Shown here: positions 36,220-45,702 of the stretch, one piece after another
How positions within the stretch are numbered: the stretch's first letter is position 1
How the letters are laid out: each line of letters begins with the position of its first letter
The notes under the pieces: model-generated
Database searches by the model: none
Told to the model about the DNA's origin: nothing
What the model saw: the letters and a program-made list of their open reading frames with translations, nothing else
From: Marinifilum_A sediminis
Lineage (GTDB): Bacteria > Bacteroidota > Bacteroidia > Bacteroidales > Marinifilaceae
Direction of reading: 5' to 3'
NCBI GenBank assembly: GCA_947496465.1
Contig: CANMCX010000006.1
Location: forward strand, 1 to 64,000
Length of the DNA: 64,000 nt
Program-made: the position numbers and the translations under genes

Positions 36220-36507
36220 ATCCTGAATGTATTTTCCAAGAGATTGTCTGTTAAGAAGTTTTACAGTAAGAGGTTCTTCTTTTTCTAACTCCTTAATCAT
36301 TTCAAAAGATTGCGACGAGAGAAACTCCTTAACATCGTTCATGCATGTCCATTTAGAAAGGACAATTAGTTCGTTTTCCTTTTTTGGGGTTTCATATATA
36401 TCACAAGAAAGCTCTCCTCCGATTTTTCGATAATCTAAAAATCGATTGAACGCTTTTTTCCAGGAGTTAATATCCCTAGTTGGTTGTTTAATGAGTAAAT
36501 AAACCAT
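36211..36507 (-). CDS. antibiotic-biosynthesis-monooxygenase-like (dimeric alpha-beta barrel) protein
   Basis: Encodes 98 aa with the ferredoxin-like layout of ABM/Dabb proteins: beta strand VYLLIKQPT, helix SWKKAFNRFLDYRKI, strands ELSCDIYETP and ELIVLSKWT, helix NDVKEFLSSQSFEMI. Members act as small oxygenases or sensors. The function is not fixed by sequence. It is convergent with, and overlaps by 9 bases, the preceding gene. Confidence 0.65.
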   Translation of the reverse strand: MVYLLIKQPTRDINSWKKAFNRFLDYRKIGGELSCDIYETPKKENELIVLSKWTCMNDVKEFLSSQSFEMIKELEKEEPLTVKLLNRQSLGKYIQDLH

Positions 36508-36882
36508 TTTATTAATAATATCTCTCTTCAGTTCTAAAGTAATTAAAATACTTAAAGAGTTTACATTAAATTGATTATAGTATTAAAATAAAGGATGATT
36601 ATATCTTTTTTTAGTTTAAAAAGTAAAATCAACACTCACTTGTTTAATAAATTTTAAAACTATCATATTTTATTAATAAATCAATAAGTAGGAGCTTATT
36701 TAGACAATAAGGATTATTATACTATTTGCAGTAGAATGAGTGAGAATGAATGACAATTAAATTGTAAATGACATGTTCGCACGACGAGTTATTGCCCAAA
36801 ATAAAACAATGGTATATTTCTTAAATTGCTTATGGATAATAGTATGGAGATATTCATGTGAAGTTTAACTTTGTGTTGATCA
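36508..36882. other. AT-rich intergenic region, nothing recognised
   Basis: 375 bases at about 80% A+T between two minus-strand genes. Many short T and A runs and no ORF, RNA or clear inverted repeat. The promoter of the 36211-36507 gene should lie in its left part. Confidence 0.4.
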
Positions 36883-37716
36883 TTACAATGCATCTATAGG
36901 ATTTGAAAAATGAAATAAATATCCTGAGGTTTTAATTAATTTCTCTGAACTAATAATCTTAAATTGTTCTTTTGTTAATGAAAATTCTGGAAGTTCAAAA
37001 CCACCAAGCTTTGCAGCATGTTTATAAAAATCTTTTCTTTTAGGATGTTCCGGACAACAAGCATTAAAGATTTCTCCCCATAATTCATTTTCAATTATAT
37101 GATTTATTATTCCAATACAATCGTCCCGATGGATTAAATTAACTGGAGATTCACCATCTTTCACCTGTTTTTTTCCAGCGAAAAATCTACCTGGTTTACG
37201 ATCATAACCAATTAAGCCACCAAATCTTACTATTGTAGTATCAAAAGAATCTTCTTGTTGAAACAATTCTTCAACTATTCTTAAAGCTTTTCCACTGTTT
37301 TTATCTGGAGTATCTGTGTTCAATTCATCAACAACAGAGTTTGTGTTTGCATAAACTGATGTTGAACTTACAAATATTACTTTTTTTACAGCCGAATTTT
37401 TAATAGCATTTAGCAATGAAAGCACTTGTCTCTCATGAAATTCAATAATATCATCTCTTCTTTTGGGTGGAAAATTAACAATTAAGATATCTGAATTGAA
37501 AAATTCTTTGTCAAAATCTTCATTTATTAAAGGATTCAGATAAATATGATAGGGAATGATACCGGCTTTTCTAAGCAATTTAATTCTATCTATTCCGGCA
37601 ACAGAACCACTAACAGTATATTGGTTTTGTATAAAGTATTCAGCTAATGGGAGTCCTAACCATCCACAACCCAAAATACTTATCTTTTTATTTCTGTTAA
37701 AAGACGTTTTATTCAT
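36883..37716 (-). CDS. NAD(P)-dependent SDR/epimerase-like protein (YeeZ type)
   Basis: Encodes 277 aa. A Rossmann start, ISILGCGWLGLPLAEYF, gives GxGxxG near residues 15-20. Further matches are VIFVSSTSVYA (the catalytic Ser/Tyr region) and FNACCPEHPKRKDFY. The resemblance is to the extended SDR family around YeeZ, whose substrate is unknown. It is divergent from hemA, across a 285-base AT-rich region. Confidence 0.8.
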   Translation of the reverse strand: MNKTSFNRNKKISILGCGWLGLPLAEYFIQNQYTVSGSVAGIDRIKLLRKAGIIPYHIYLNPLINEDFDKEFFNSDILIVNFPPKRRDDIIEFHERQVLSLLNAIKNSAVKKVIFVSSTSVYANTNSVVDELNTDTPDKNSGKALRIVEELFQQEDSFDTTIVRFGGLIGYDRKPGRFFAGKKQVKDGESPVNLIHRDDCIGIINHIIENELWGEIFNACCPEHPKRKDFYKHAAKLGGFELPEFSLTKEQFKIISSEKLIKTSGYLFHFSNPIDAL

Positions 37717-37928
37717 GTGTTATTATCTAAAAATATCGTTCCACAAATTTATATTTATTTTAAATGAATAAATATATTGGTAATAGGAAAATTATGAATT
37801 AATGTCGATTATTTTGGTATTTAAGATATTAAAATCCTTTTAGAGTTTTTATGGTTTTCATAAAATACAAAGTGCTTAATAATACTTGGTATACTTATTG
37901 CAAATGCAAGGATTTTTGAATTATTACC

Positions 37929-37938
37929 TTTATATTTG
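37929..37938 (+). promoter_or_regulatory. possible hemA promoter -7 element
   Basis: TATATTTG fits the Bacteroidota -7 consensus TAnnTTTG exactly. TTTTTG lies upstream, but at 12 bases it is closer than the usual 19-21. If it is used, transcription begins after about 37943, which rules out the TTG start at 37936 for hemA. Confidence 0.35.
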
Positions 37939-38001
37939 GCACTGGTTGTGGCACCAAATTATATGGCAAGTGTGCTACACCTTAAAACAAATTCCGTTTT
38001 T

Positions 38002-39255
38002 ATGTCATTAGAAATTCGAGAAAACTTACAAAAATTATTTGTACTAGGAATTAGCTATAGAAAAACGGCTCTCGATGTAAGGGAAAAATTTTCTTTATCT
38101 GCTGAAGATCAGGAAAGTTTACTGAAGGAGGCTAAGAACAACGAAATTGAAGGTATGGTTATATTATCAACATGTAATCGTACTGAAATTTATGCGCACT
38201 CTTCACAAGTAGAGCTGATTACCAGTCTGTTTTTGAAATATTGTAAAGGAAATCGTAACGATTTTAATTGCAATGGATACACGCTTCATGGAAATGAGTG
38301 TATTCGTCACTTATATAAAGTAACTTCAGGTTTGGATTCTCAAATTATTGGAGATTTTCAAATTGTGGGTCAGGTAAAAAATGCTTATCAGCTATCTGAA
38401 AATTTAGGAATTTTAAATTCGTTTTTAACGCGTTTATTTTCTTTTGTTTTTCAGGCTAGTAAAAAGATTAAAAATACAACAGAAATTAGTAAAGGAGCAG
38501 CTTCCGTTTCTCATGCTGCAGTTCAGTATATAAAAGATAAAGTTTCAACTCTTGAAACTTGCAATTTTTTACTGTACGGAACTGGTGATATAGGAAAGGA
38601 TACTTGTGGAAATTTGTTAAAACACATGAACAATCGTTCACTTACTTTAGTGAATAGAACGGTTGAAAAAGCTGAGGCTCTTGCTGCTAAATTCAATATT
38701 CAATATCAAACAATTGATAAACTAAATCAAGAGGTAAATAATTCAGAAATAATTATAGTTGCAACTGGAGCATCAAAACCAACACTTACTCTTGATCATT
38801 TTAAAGGTGTTGAATCTTGCAAGTTGGTTCTTGATTTATCGGTTCCACGTAATGTGGATAATGCAATTGATGAATTGGATAATGTTTTGGTAATTACAGT
38901 TGATGAATTGTCGAAGCATATTTCTACAGCAATAGAGCAAAGAAAAGCTTGCATTCCTGATGCTGAGAGAATTATACAAGCTTCTATAGGTGAATTTTAT
39001 GGGTGGCTTGAGGTGAAATATCTTTCGCCAGTAATTGTTGCTTTAAAAGAGAATTTACAAAAAGTACAAAAGAAAGAGTTGGATTATCACAAGAACAAAT
39101 TATCTAATGATGAGTTGAAAAAAGTTGAACACATCACCAATAATATTGTGAATAAGATTGCTCGTGCATGTATCAATCACTTGAAAGATCATCACAAAAA
39201 GCAATCGAGCCCAATGGAAACATTAAATATGATATTTAAAGATATGGATTCGTAA
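38002..39255 (+). CDS. hemA: glutamyl-tRNA reductase
   Basis: Encodes 417 aa from ATG 38002 (MSLEIRENLQKLFVLGISYR); the frame stays open to a TTG at 37936, and an ATG at 37963 is an alternative. Catalytic C58 is in STCNRTE. NADPH domain and dimerisation helix follow (LLYGTGDIG; SPMETLNMIF). It reduces Glu-tRNA to glutamate-1-semialdehyde, the first step of C5-pathway tetrapyrrole synthesis, with hemL (47301-48593) doing the next step. It heads the + strand hem cluster. Confidence 0.95.
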   Translation: MSLEIRENLQKLFVLGISYRKTALDVREKFSLSAEDQESLLKEAKNNEIEGMVILSTCNRTEIYAHSSQVELITSLFLKYCKGNRNDFNCNGYTLHGNECIRHLYKVTSGLDSQIIGDFQIVGQVKNAYQLSENLGILNSFLTRLFSFVFQASKKIKNTTEISKGAASVSHAAVQYIKDKVSTLETCNFLLYGTGDIGKDTCGNLLKHMNNRSLTLVNRTVEKAEALAAKFNIQYQTIDKLNQEVNNSEIIIVATGASKPTLTLDHFKGVESCKLVLDLSVPRNVDNAIDELDNVLVITVDELSKHISTAIEQRKACIPDAERIIQASIGEFYGWLEVKYLSPVIVALKENLQKVQKKELDYHKNKLSNDELKKVEHITNNIVNKIARACINHLKDHHKKQSSPMETLNMIFKDMDS

Positions 39256-39275
39256 AACTGTAAAAAGCTTTCGAT

Positions 39276-39313
39276 AAAAAGCTGTATAAACCTTGTTTTA
39301 TATGGCTTTTTTA
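39276..39313 (+). terminator. terminator or attenuator between hemA and hemC
   Basis: AAAAAGC-TG-TATAAA-CCTTG-TTTATA-TG-GCTTTTTT forms a stem with a U-run, 21 bases after the hemA stop and 44 before hemC. It suggests that hemC and hemB-hemE also have their own promoter or that read-through is controlled. Confidence 0.65.
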
Positions 39314-39356
39314 TTTCTAAATCATAAGATTATTAACTACCTGAAATACCTGCAAA

Positions 39357-40283
39357 ATGTCTGATAAAAAGAAGATTGTTGTAGCTACTCGTCCAAGTTT
39401 GCTGGCTTATACTCAAACCATGCAGACAGTTGAATTACTGCAAAAAGCGAATCCTGAAGTTGATTTTGAAGTGAAAAAATTTAGTACTCAAGGTGATAGA
39501 GTTTTAAATCGCTCCTTAACTGAATTTGGAACAACCGGACTTTTTGTAAAAGAATTAGAGCATGCTTTATTGGAAAATGAGGCTGATATTGCCATTCATA
39601 GTTTGAAAGATGTACCGAGTTTTCATCCTTCGGGATTGAAATTAGTTGCTTTTCCGGAGAGAGAAGATGTTCGTGATGTTTTCCTGAGTAGAGATGGAAG
39701 TACAATTGACGAAATGCCTAAGGGATTTGTGTTGGGAACAGGTAGTCCGAGAAGAAGAGTTCAACTGGCTGATTTGAGAAGCGATATCGAATTTAAGGAG
39801 ATTCGTGGTAATATCGATACCAGAATGCAAAAGTTAATAGATGGTGAATATGATGCCATAATTTTAGCAGCTGCCGGAATGAATAGGTTGGGTAAAGAGT
39901 TCAAAGAAAATTTACTTTTAGATGTTGATCAATGTATTCCTGCAATTGGACAAGGAGCGATTGCAATTGAATGTCGTGATAATGATCCTGAAACCATTGC
40001 TATTCTCGAGAAAGTGAATCATGAGCCAACTATGAACGCAATTTTTGCCGAAAGAGCATTTATGGCTGAAATTGAAGGAGGCTGTAAATTCCCGTTGGCA
40101 GCTCATGCAGTGGTAACTGGCGAGGAATTATTTATGGTAGCTATCGTAGGAGATCTAAAAACCAATAATTTTATTGTAGAGCAGATTGAAGTTCCTGTAT
40201 CTGATTCGGTACAAAAATCGAAAGAATTAGCCTCACAAATGAAAGAAACGTGTAAAGCGAAAGGAATAAATTTTTATCTTTAA
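39357..40283 (+). CDS. hemC: hydroxymethylbilane synthase (porphobilinogen deaminase)
   Basis: Encodes 308 aa. Catalytic Asp is in HSLKDVP (D85), the RGNIDTR motif is at 150-156, and the dipyrromethane cofactor Cys is C243 (EGGCKFPLAAHA). It joins four porphobilinogens into hydroxymethylbilane. The enzyme that cyclises the product, HemD, is encoded at 48605-49309 on the other strand. Normal length. Confidence 0.95.
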   Translation: MSDKKKIVVATRPSLLAYTQTMQTVELLQKANPEVDFEVKKFSTQGDRVLNRSLTEFGTTGLFVKELEHALLENEADIAIHSLKDVPSFHPSGLKLVAFPEREDVRDVFLSRDGSTIDEMPKGFVLGTGSPRRRVQLADLRSDIEFKEIRGNIDTRMQKLIDGEYDAIILAAAGMNRLGKEFKENLLLDVDQCIPAIGQGAIAIECRDNDPETIAILEKVNHEPTMNAIFAERAFMAEIEGGCKFPLAAHAVVTGEELFMVAIVGDLKTNNFIVEQIEVPVSDSVQKSKELASQMKETCKAKGINFYL

Positions 40284-40364
40284 AAGCCTTGTGAGAAAAT
40301 AATAAGAATCAATTGATGATTGATTCAAAATATATAACAAAACAATACAAAATACACACACACT

Positions 40365-41357
40365 ATGAGTTTACGACCACTTTTTCCGGATACCAGAATG
40401 AGAAGATTACGTTACAGTAAAGTTGTACGTGATATGATTGCTGAGACCAGTCTTTCTGCGGATGATTTAGTTATGCCACTTTTTGTTTGTCCAGGCGAGA
40501 AGGTACAAAATCCTATCAAGAGTATGCCAGGTAACGATCAGTTATCTATTGATATGTTGGTAGAGAAATGTGGTGAATTATTAGAGTCGGGAGTAAGGTC
40601 TGTTTTACTTTTTGGTATTCCTGAATCGAAAGATGAGGATGGAACTGTAGCAACACACGATCATGGAATCGTTCAGAAAGCTACTAGAGCTATTAAAGAA
40701 AAGCATCCTGAAATGTATATTATTGCTGATATCTGTAATTGCGAATATACCACACACGGACATTGTGGAACAATTGTAGATGGTGATGTAGACAATGATC
40801 AGACATTGGTAACATTAGCAGCTCAGGCAGTTTCTTTGGCTGAAGCTGGTGTAGATATGGTTGCACCAAGTGATATGATGGATGGTAGAATTGGATACAT
40901 GAGAAAAGCATTGGATGAGAATTGCTTTGAGAAAATTCCTATCATGGCTTATTCTGCAAAATATGCATCAGGTTTTTATGGTCCATTCAGAGATGCAGCA
41001 GATAGTGCACCTCAGTTTGGTGATCGTTCAACTTACCAAATGGATCCACGAAATAGCGATGAAGCCATTCGTGAGGTAGAGATGGATATAGCAGAAGGAG
41101 CGGATATCGTAATGGTGAAGCCAGCTTTAAGTTACTTAGATGTAATTTATCGTACCAAACACGAATTTAATGTGCCAGTCGCTGCTTATAATGTAAGTGG
41201 AGAATTTTCGATGGTGAAAGCTGCTGAAGCGAACGATTGGATTGATGGAAAGCGTGTTATGATGGAAATCATGATGTCAATTAAAAGAGCTGGAGCAGAT
41301 ATCATTATCACTTATCATGCAAAAGATGTAGCTGATATTTTGAACGGTAAACTATAA
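40365..41357 (+). CDS. hemB: porphobilinogen synthase (delta-aminolevulinate dehydratase)
   Basis: Encodes 330 aa. The zinc-site cysteines are in CNCEYTTHGHCG, the two active-site lysines in AYSAKYASGFYGPFRDAA and VMVKPALSYLD. It condenses two aminolevulinate molecules. It belongs to the zinc-dependent type because all three Cys are present. A strong terminator follows. Confidence 0.95.
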   Translation: MSLRPLFPDTRMRRLRYSKVVRDMIAETSLSADDLVMPLFVCPGEKVQNPIKSMPGNDQLSIDMLVEKCGELLESGVRSVLLFGIPESKDEDGTVATHDHGIVQKATRAIKEKHPEMYIIADICNCEYTTHGHCGTIVDGDVDNDQTLVTLAAQAVSLAEAGVDMVAPSDMMDGRIGYMRKALDENCFEKIPIMAYSAKYASGFYGPFRDAADSAPQFGDRSTYQMDPRNSDEAIREVEMDIAEGADIVMVKPALSYLDVIYRTKHEFNVPVAAYNVSGEFSMVKAAEANDWIDGKRVMMEIMMSIKRAGADIIITYHAKDVADILNGKL

Positions 41358-41361
41358 AATC

Positions 41362-41398
41362 AATAAGGATTCTCATTTTTATGAGAATCCTTATTTTT
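41362..41398 (+). terminator. terminator after hemB
   Basis: AATAAGGATTCTCAT-TTTT-ATGAGAATCCTTATT followed by TTT. It lies between hemB and hemE, 5 bases after the hemB stop. Confidence 0.8.
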
Positions 41399-41433
41399 AC
41401 TACTGATTACTAACGACTAATTACTACAACTAA

Positions 41434-42465
41434 ATGAGCCAATCAATATTTTTAGATACGATTAACGGAGTCAAAAGAGAAAGACCACCAATGTGGTTTA
41501 TGCGTCAGGCGGGAAGAGTATTGCCATCGTATATGAAATTACGTGAAAAATACGGATTCAAAGAGATGATGGAAACGCCTAATTTGGCGGCTGATGTTAC
41601 CATGTTGCCAATTCACGATTTAGGTGTTGATGCAGCAATCCTCTTTTCTGATATTCTGGTAATTCCTGAAGCTTTGGGAATGGAGTTAAGTTTTGAAGGG
41701 AAAGGGCCTAGTTTCGCAACTGCATTAAAGGATGTTAATGATCCATTGGATTTTCTAACAGAAAAGCCTGAAAAATTAGAGCACATCTATAAGGCTATTG
41801 ATCGAATCCTGGAAATCAAGCCTGCAAATATTCCTCTGATTGGTTTTTGTGGCGGTCCGTTAACCACACTTTGTTACATGTATCAAGGATTTAGTCGCAA
41901 TCAGAATTTTCCTGATTTTGTTCCAGCTATATACCGCGATAAGGAATTGATGAAGAAAGTTGTGGCTAAAATAACGGAAATGAGTATTCATTATGCATTG
42001 AAACAAGTAGAGCATGGTGTGCAGGCATTTCAGTTGTTTGAAACACATGCGGGTCTTATTCCTGTTGAATTGTATAAGGAAGTATTTTTACCGTCGGTAA
42101 AGGCAATTTTAGGTGCAGTACGCGAAAAAGGAGTGAAGACCATTTATCTTCCTAAAGGATTGGGAACAGGTATCAATATGGTAAATTACGATTTGTGTGA
42201 TTGTGTTAGTGTTGATTGGCAGATGCCATTGCACGAAGTTAGAAGTATTGTAGGAGAGGAGATGATTCTACAAGGTAACTTCGATCCAAGAATCTTGGAA
42301 TCTACATCAGAAGCTATTGATCGTGAATTTGAGTATTACTTGAATTATGGTAGAAAAGATCACAAATGGATTTTCAACCTGGGACATGGTTTGCTTCCAT
42401 CAATTCCTGTAGAAAATGTGGAATATTTGGTGAAGAAAGTAAAAGAATCAGATTGGGGAAGATAG
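41434..42465 (+). CDS. hemE: uroporphyrinogen decarboxylase
   Basis: Encodes 343 aa. The substrate-binding N-terminal motif is PPMWFMRQAGRVLPSY, and GFCGGPLTTLCYM and LGHGLLPSIPVENV follow. It decarboxylates uroporphyrinogen III to coproporphyrinogen III. It is the last + strand hem gene here, although the substrate-making hemD is on the other strand 6 kb away. Confidence 0.95.
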   Translation: MSQSIFLDTINGVKRERPPMWFMRQAGRVLPSYMKLREKYGFKEMMETPNLAADVTMLPIHDLGVDAAILFSDILVIPEALGMELSFEGKGPSFATALKDVNDPLDFLTEKPEKLEHIYKAIDRILEIKPANIPLIGFCGGPLTTLCYMYQGFSRNQNFPDFVPAIYRDKELMKKVVAKITEMSIHYALKQVEHGVQAFQLFETHAGLIPVELYKEVFLPSVKAILGAVREKGVKTIYLPKGLGTGINMVNYDLCDCVSVDWQMPLHEVRSIVGEEMILQGNFDPRILESTSEAIDREFEYYLNYGRKDHKWIFNLGHGLLPSIPVENVEYLVKKVKESDWGR

Positions 42466-42493
42466 TGAAAATCAGATATAGAGAAATAAATAC

Positions 42494-42525
42494 AAAGGAG
42501 AAAGTCAGCAACTTTCTCCTTTTTT
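42494..42525. terminator. bidirectional terminator between hemE and the GAF kinase
   Basis: AAAGGAGAAAGT (42494-42505) pairs with ACTTTCTCCTTT (42511-42522), then a T run. It separates the convergent hemE and 42532-43776 genes. Confidence 0.85.
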
Positions 42526-42531
42526 AATGTC

Positions 42532-43776
42532 CTATTTTATGGGTAGAGTAAAATAGAAGTTAGAACCTTTACCAACTTCTGATTTCATCCAAATTTTCCC
42601 ACCTAACAATTCAACAAATGCTTTAGAAATAGAAAGACCTAAACCAATTCCTCCATACAATTCACTTATGGTCTCGTTTGTTTGTGTAAATCGATTAAAG
42701 ATTTCATCTTGCATATCTTCCGGTATCCCAATGCCACTATCTTTCACAAAAAATTCACAATTATTATTTTTAAAATCAATGCCAAATTCGATGGAACCAT
42801 TATCAGTAAATTTAAATGCATTGTTTAGTAAATTTGTGATAATCTGGTTTACCTTAGTTTTATCAGTTTTAATTTTGTATCCTCTTAGGCTTTCAGGAAT
42901 TCTCTTAATCAATACAATCTCTTTTCCATCATACTTTTGTCGGTAAATATCTTCAAGATCTTGTAATAATGAATCGAGACATGTATCCTCGATATTAACT
43001 TTTTGCTGATCTGTTTCAATTGCAGATACGGTTAGAATATCAGATACAATCGAAAGTAATTGATCTGAGTTTTTTATAATAATCGAAGAAAAATAATCTC
43101 TTTTTTCGTTAGTTAGGTTGGGCAAAGTTAAAAGTTCAGAAAATCCGACGACTGCATTTAAAGGAGTTCTAATTTCATGAGAGATATTTTGCAGAAAAGC
43201 TGATTTTAATCGATTTCCTTCCTCAGCTTTTTCTTTTGCTTTCTGTAAGGCGTTGTTTTGTTCCTTAAGCTGCTTTTGTTGTTCATTAATGGTATTAATC
43301 ATTTCAGAGGATTGAAGCTCAAATGACGTAACTAAAGCCAGGTCTAATTCGATCACTTGTTTAAATTGTAAAAGAATTTTTTCATGTAGTGCAGAAAAAT
43401 GATTCTCCTTATCATCCAAAATACATATTGTTCCAAAAGGTGAATTATCAGGATAGAATATTGGGTATCCCAGGTAAGCAATCATTCCGAGTTTAATATC
43501 GGGATTTTGATCCCAGTCTTTATTTATTAAAGCATTTGAAATCAGAAGTTTTTCTTTCGATTTGATTACTGTTTCGCAATATAAACCATGCCAATCTTCT
43601 TTGTCACCAACTTTATATGGATTATTTTTCGAATTACTAGTTATAAATACTTCCATTTGTTGATTTGCTGCTTTCATGATTAAAGCAGCAGGAATGGATA
43701 ATAGATCAGCAAGCAAATCGGCAATTCCTTGCCATTTATCAAGCATCCATTTAGGCATCTGTATAGATTCTTTCAT
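42532..43776 (-). CDS. soluble GAF-domain sensor histidine kinase
   Basis: Encodes 414 aa and no membrane helix. A GAF-like sensor (about 15-145) with W62-HGLYCETV and IAYLGYPIFY is followed by a coiled coil (155-190), a HisKA domain with H200 (LQNISHEIRTPLNA), N-box NLLNNAFKF, and G-boxes DSGIGIP and GGIGLGLSIS. No partner regulator is adjacent. The GAF layout resembles bacterial kinases that bind small ligands or haem-like cofactors, but no ligand residue can be named. Confidence 0.9.
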   Translation of the reverse strand: MKESIQMPKWMLDKWQGIADLLADLLSIPAALIMKAANQQMEVFITSNSKNNPYKVGDKEDWHGLYCETVIKSKEKLLISNALINKDWDQNPDIKLGMIAYLGYPIFYPDNSPFGTICILDDKENHFSALHEKILLQFKQVIELDLALVTSFELQSSEMINTINEQQKQLKEQNNALQKAKEKAEEGNRLKSAFLQNISHEIRTPLNAVVGFSELLTLPNLTNEKRDYFSSIIIKNSDQLLSIVSDILTVSAIETDQQKVNIEDTCLDSLLQDLEDIYRQKYDGKEIVLIKRIPESLRGYKIKTDKTKVNQIITNLLNNAFKFTDNGSIEFGIDFKNNNCEFFVKDSGIGIPEDMQDEIFNRFTQTNETISELYGGIGLGLSISKAFVELLGGKIWMKSEVGKGSNFYFTLPIK

Positions 43777-43911
43777 AATACACTAATAAATATCGGCAAA
43801 TTTATTATCACGAGATAAATTTTAAATTCAATATTGTTTTAATTTATGACTGTTTGATTATAAAAATAGTAATGTGGAATAAATTAAAGCCAATTTACAT
43901 TAAAGTTTTAT

Positions 43912-44580
43912 TTAAATTGGTAAAATATATGGTTCGTTAAGTTCAATTTTACCTGTGAAATCCTGACTTTTTGAAAATCCATAAAAAGGAGCAATTCTGT
44001 ACTTGAAATAATCTTCCTCTTCTTCTTCTGTCATCCATATTAAATTGTTCTTGTATTTTTTCAAGATATCATGATTGTATGCTCCTAGCTGCACTGCATA
44101 ACGATAAGGATAATTCTTTTCTTGAAGTTTTTCTCGGCTTCTATAAATAGAATCAGTTAGAATTTGGCTTGCAGGTAAGTTCATTTGATTCAAAGCTTTA
44201 CAGAATTTTTTCGCATTTTCCATGTTTTTGAACTGCGCCAAAGGATATGAATTTTCATTGGCAAAATATACTGTATAGTATACAATTGTAGGTAATTGAG
44301 TCTTTTGGGTTTTAGTTGGCGTTTTTACTTTTTTAGGAGGAATTATTTCTTTCTTATCATTCTTAACAATTGATTTCTCCAAAGGTATTTTGCTCTGTTT
44401 GAGATAGAGAAAAGAACCAATGATACAAAGTAAACAGATGAATAATACTCTATAGAATACAATTATCTTTCTTTTTCTTTTAAGTGTATTTGTAAGTCTA
44501 TCCAGCTCGTTATTAATTGCATTATCTCTTAGCAATTTTTTTTCTTCTTCGGTCACCAAAAAATCTTTTTCCTTCACCAT
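43912..44580 (-). CDS. membrane protein with SPOR-like C-terminal region
   Basis: Encodes 222 aa. A charged N-terminal cytoplasmic part, one membrane helix at about 43-62 (IVFYRVLFICLLCIIGSFLY), a Lys/Pro/Thr-rich linker, then a domain with a SPOR-like TVYFANENSYPLAQFKNMEN and RYAVQLGAYNHDILKKYKNN. SPOR domains bind denuded peptidoglycan; the assignment is by fold-like spacing (strand-helix repeats, YAVQLGAY) and is tentative. Confidence 0.65.
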   Translation of the reverse strand: MVKEKDFLVTEEEKKLLRDNAINNELDRLTNTLKRKRKIIVFYRVLFICLLCIIGSFLYLKQSKIPLEKSIVKNDKKEIIPPKKVKTPTKTQKTQLPTIVYYTVYFANENSYPLAQFKNMENAKKFCKALNQMNLPASQILTDSIYRSREKLQEKNYPYRYAVQLGAYNHDILKKYKNNLIWMTEEEEEDYFKYRIAPFYGFSKSQDFTGKIELNEPYILPI

Positions 44581-44985
44581 TAATATCTATTCTGAAATTT
44601 CTTAATTGTACAATATGCAAATTAGTGATATTTTACTGATAAATAAAAAATTATTAGGAATTTTGTTTGTTAGTGTTAATGTAATTATGGTTTTTTGATT
44701 GGATAAAACTAAGAGTATTGTGTTTGTGGTGCTGTAAATATCAATATGTAAGATCCTTATGTGATGTGAAATGTAGTTAAGTGACGACTTAAATGAAAAG
44801 TTAATAAATTAATGTTAATTTTAAAATTGAATTTTCTTGTAATGTGATTTAATTAATATGTTATTAAAAGATATGCTTAAATTGATGTAATTGACTATAT
44901 TTAAAACGTGTAATTCTTAATTATAGGAACATTGAAAATATCTGAGTCTTATATTGAAGAAAAAAATCCTTTTTCTAATTCTTAA
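44581..44985. other. long AT-rich leader/intergenic region, left part
   Basis: About 80% A+T, with no supported gene or repeat. It contains the promoter of the 43912-44580 gene on the minus strand. Confidence 0.4.
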
Positions 44986-45162
44986 GTGTATGCAGGTATA
45001 TCAGTGACCGCAATCGTGAGTTATACAGAAAAATCTGAAAATGGGAGCAAGGGCTGGGTGACAGGAGCAGTTTCTGATGATGCATTTAGTGTTTATGTTG
45101 GTTTAAATGAAACAATGATATCTGAGAATTATAATATTGGTTGCTATCACAAGACCAGCTAA
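44986..45162 (+). pseudogene. possible gene remnant upstream of the tube gene
   Basis: A 58-codon frame from GTG 44986 (after an in-frame TAA) to TAA 45160-45162. It has natural protein composition: AGISVTAIVSYTEKSENGSK, then GWVTGAVSDDAFSVYVGLNE, then TMISENYNIGCYHKTS. Strand-rich and Gly/Ser/Asn-rich, it resembles the end of an exported or phage-tail-like protein. G+C is clearly higher than the flanking sequence. It lacks a ribosome site and any N-terminal domain. Confidence 0.35.
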
Positions 45163-45240
45163 ATTTATTGAGATTACTTTTCAGCAACAGATGCAGAAAT
45201 CATAAGACAAAAGGAATTATAAATTTTAAATAAAATAGTT

Positions 45241-45699
45241 ATGGCAGATGATGGATCAGCTCAATCAACAAATGTATGGCCAATGCCAAAATTTCATTTT
45301 GAAGTTAAATGGGATTGCGAGGTAATGTCCTTTCAAGAAGTTTCCGGACTCGATACAGAAGCACAACCAATAGAATACAGACATGGTGATAGCCCAGAAT
45401 TTTCAACGATTAAAATACCGTGTATTAAAAAAACTGGTAATGTGACAATGAAAAAGGGGATCTTTAAATCTGACAATAAATTTTGGGATTGGTATTCTCA
45501 AATTAAAATGAATACGATAAAGCGCGTGTCTGTAACGATCAGTTTATTAGATGAAGGTGGTGATCCTACAATGGTCTGGGTATTGGAAAATGCCTGGCCA
45601 ACAAAAATAACTGGTACCGATTTAAAATCGGATGGTAATGAAGTTGCTATAGAAACGATTGAAATAGCATACGAAGGAATAACAATTTCGAATGGATAG
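45241..45699 (+). CDS. T4 gp19-like tube protein of a contractile injection system
   Basis: Encodes 152 aa. The match is to the gp19/Afp1-type tube proteins: PKFHFEVKWDCEVMSFQEVS, GLDTEAQPIEYRHGDS, IKIPCIKKTGNVTMKKGIF, FWDWYSQIKMNTIKRVSVTI, and AWPTKITGTDLKSDGNEVAI near the end. These proteins stack into the inner tube of extracellular or phage-tail-like injection machines. No sheath, baseplate, spike or ATPase gene is adjacent, so this copy is an orphan. Other parts may be elsewhere in the genome. Confidence 0.85.
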   Translation: MADDGSAQSTNVWPMPKFHFEVKWDCEVMSFQEVSGLDTEAQPIEYRHGDSPEFSTIKIPCIKKTGNVTMKKGIFKSDNKFWDWYSQIKMNTIKRVSVTISLLDEGGDPTMVWVLENAWPTKITGTDLKSDGNEVAIETIEIAYEGITISNG

Positions 45700-45702
45700 A
45701 AC

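Noticed and set aside
37936..38001. TTG-initiated extension of hemA.
   Set aside because: It begins in a promoter-like element and adds residues not typical of GluTR; ATG 38002 gives the usual N-terminus.
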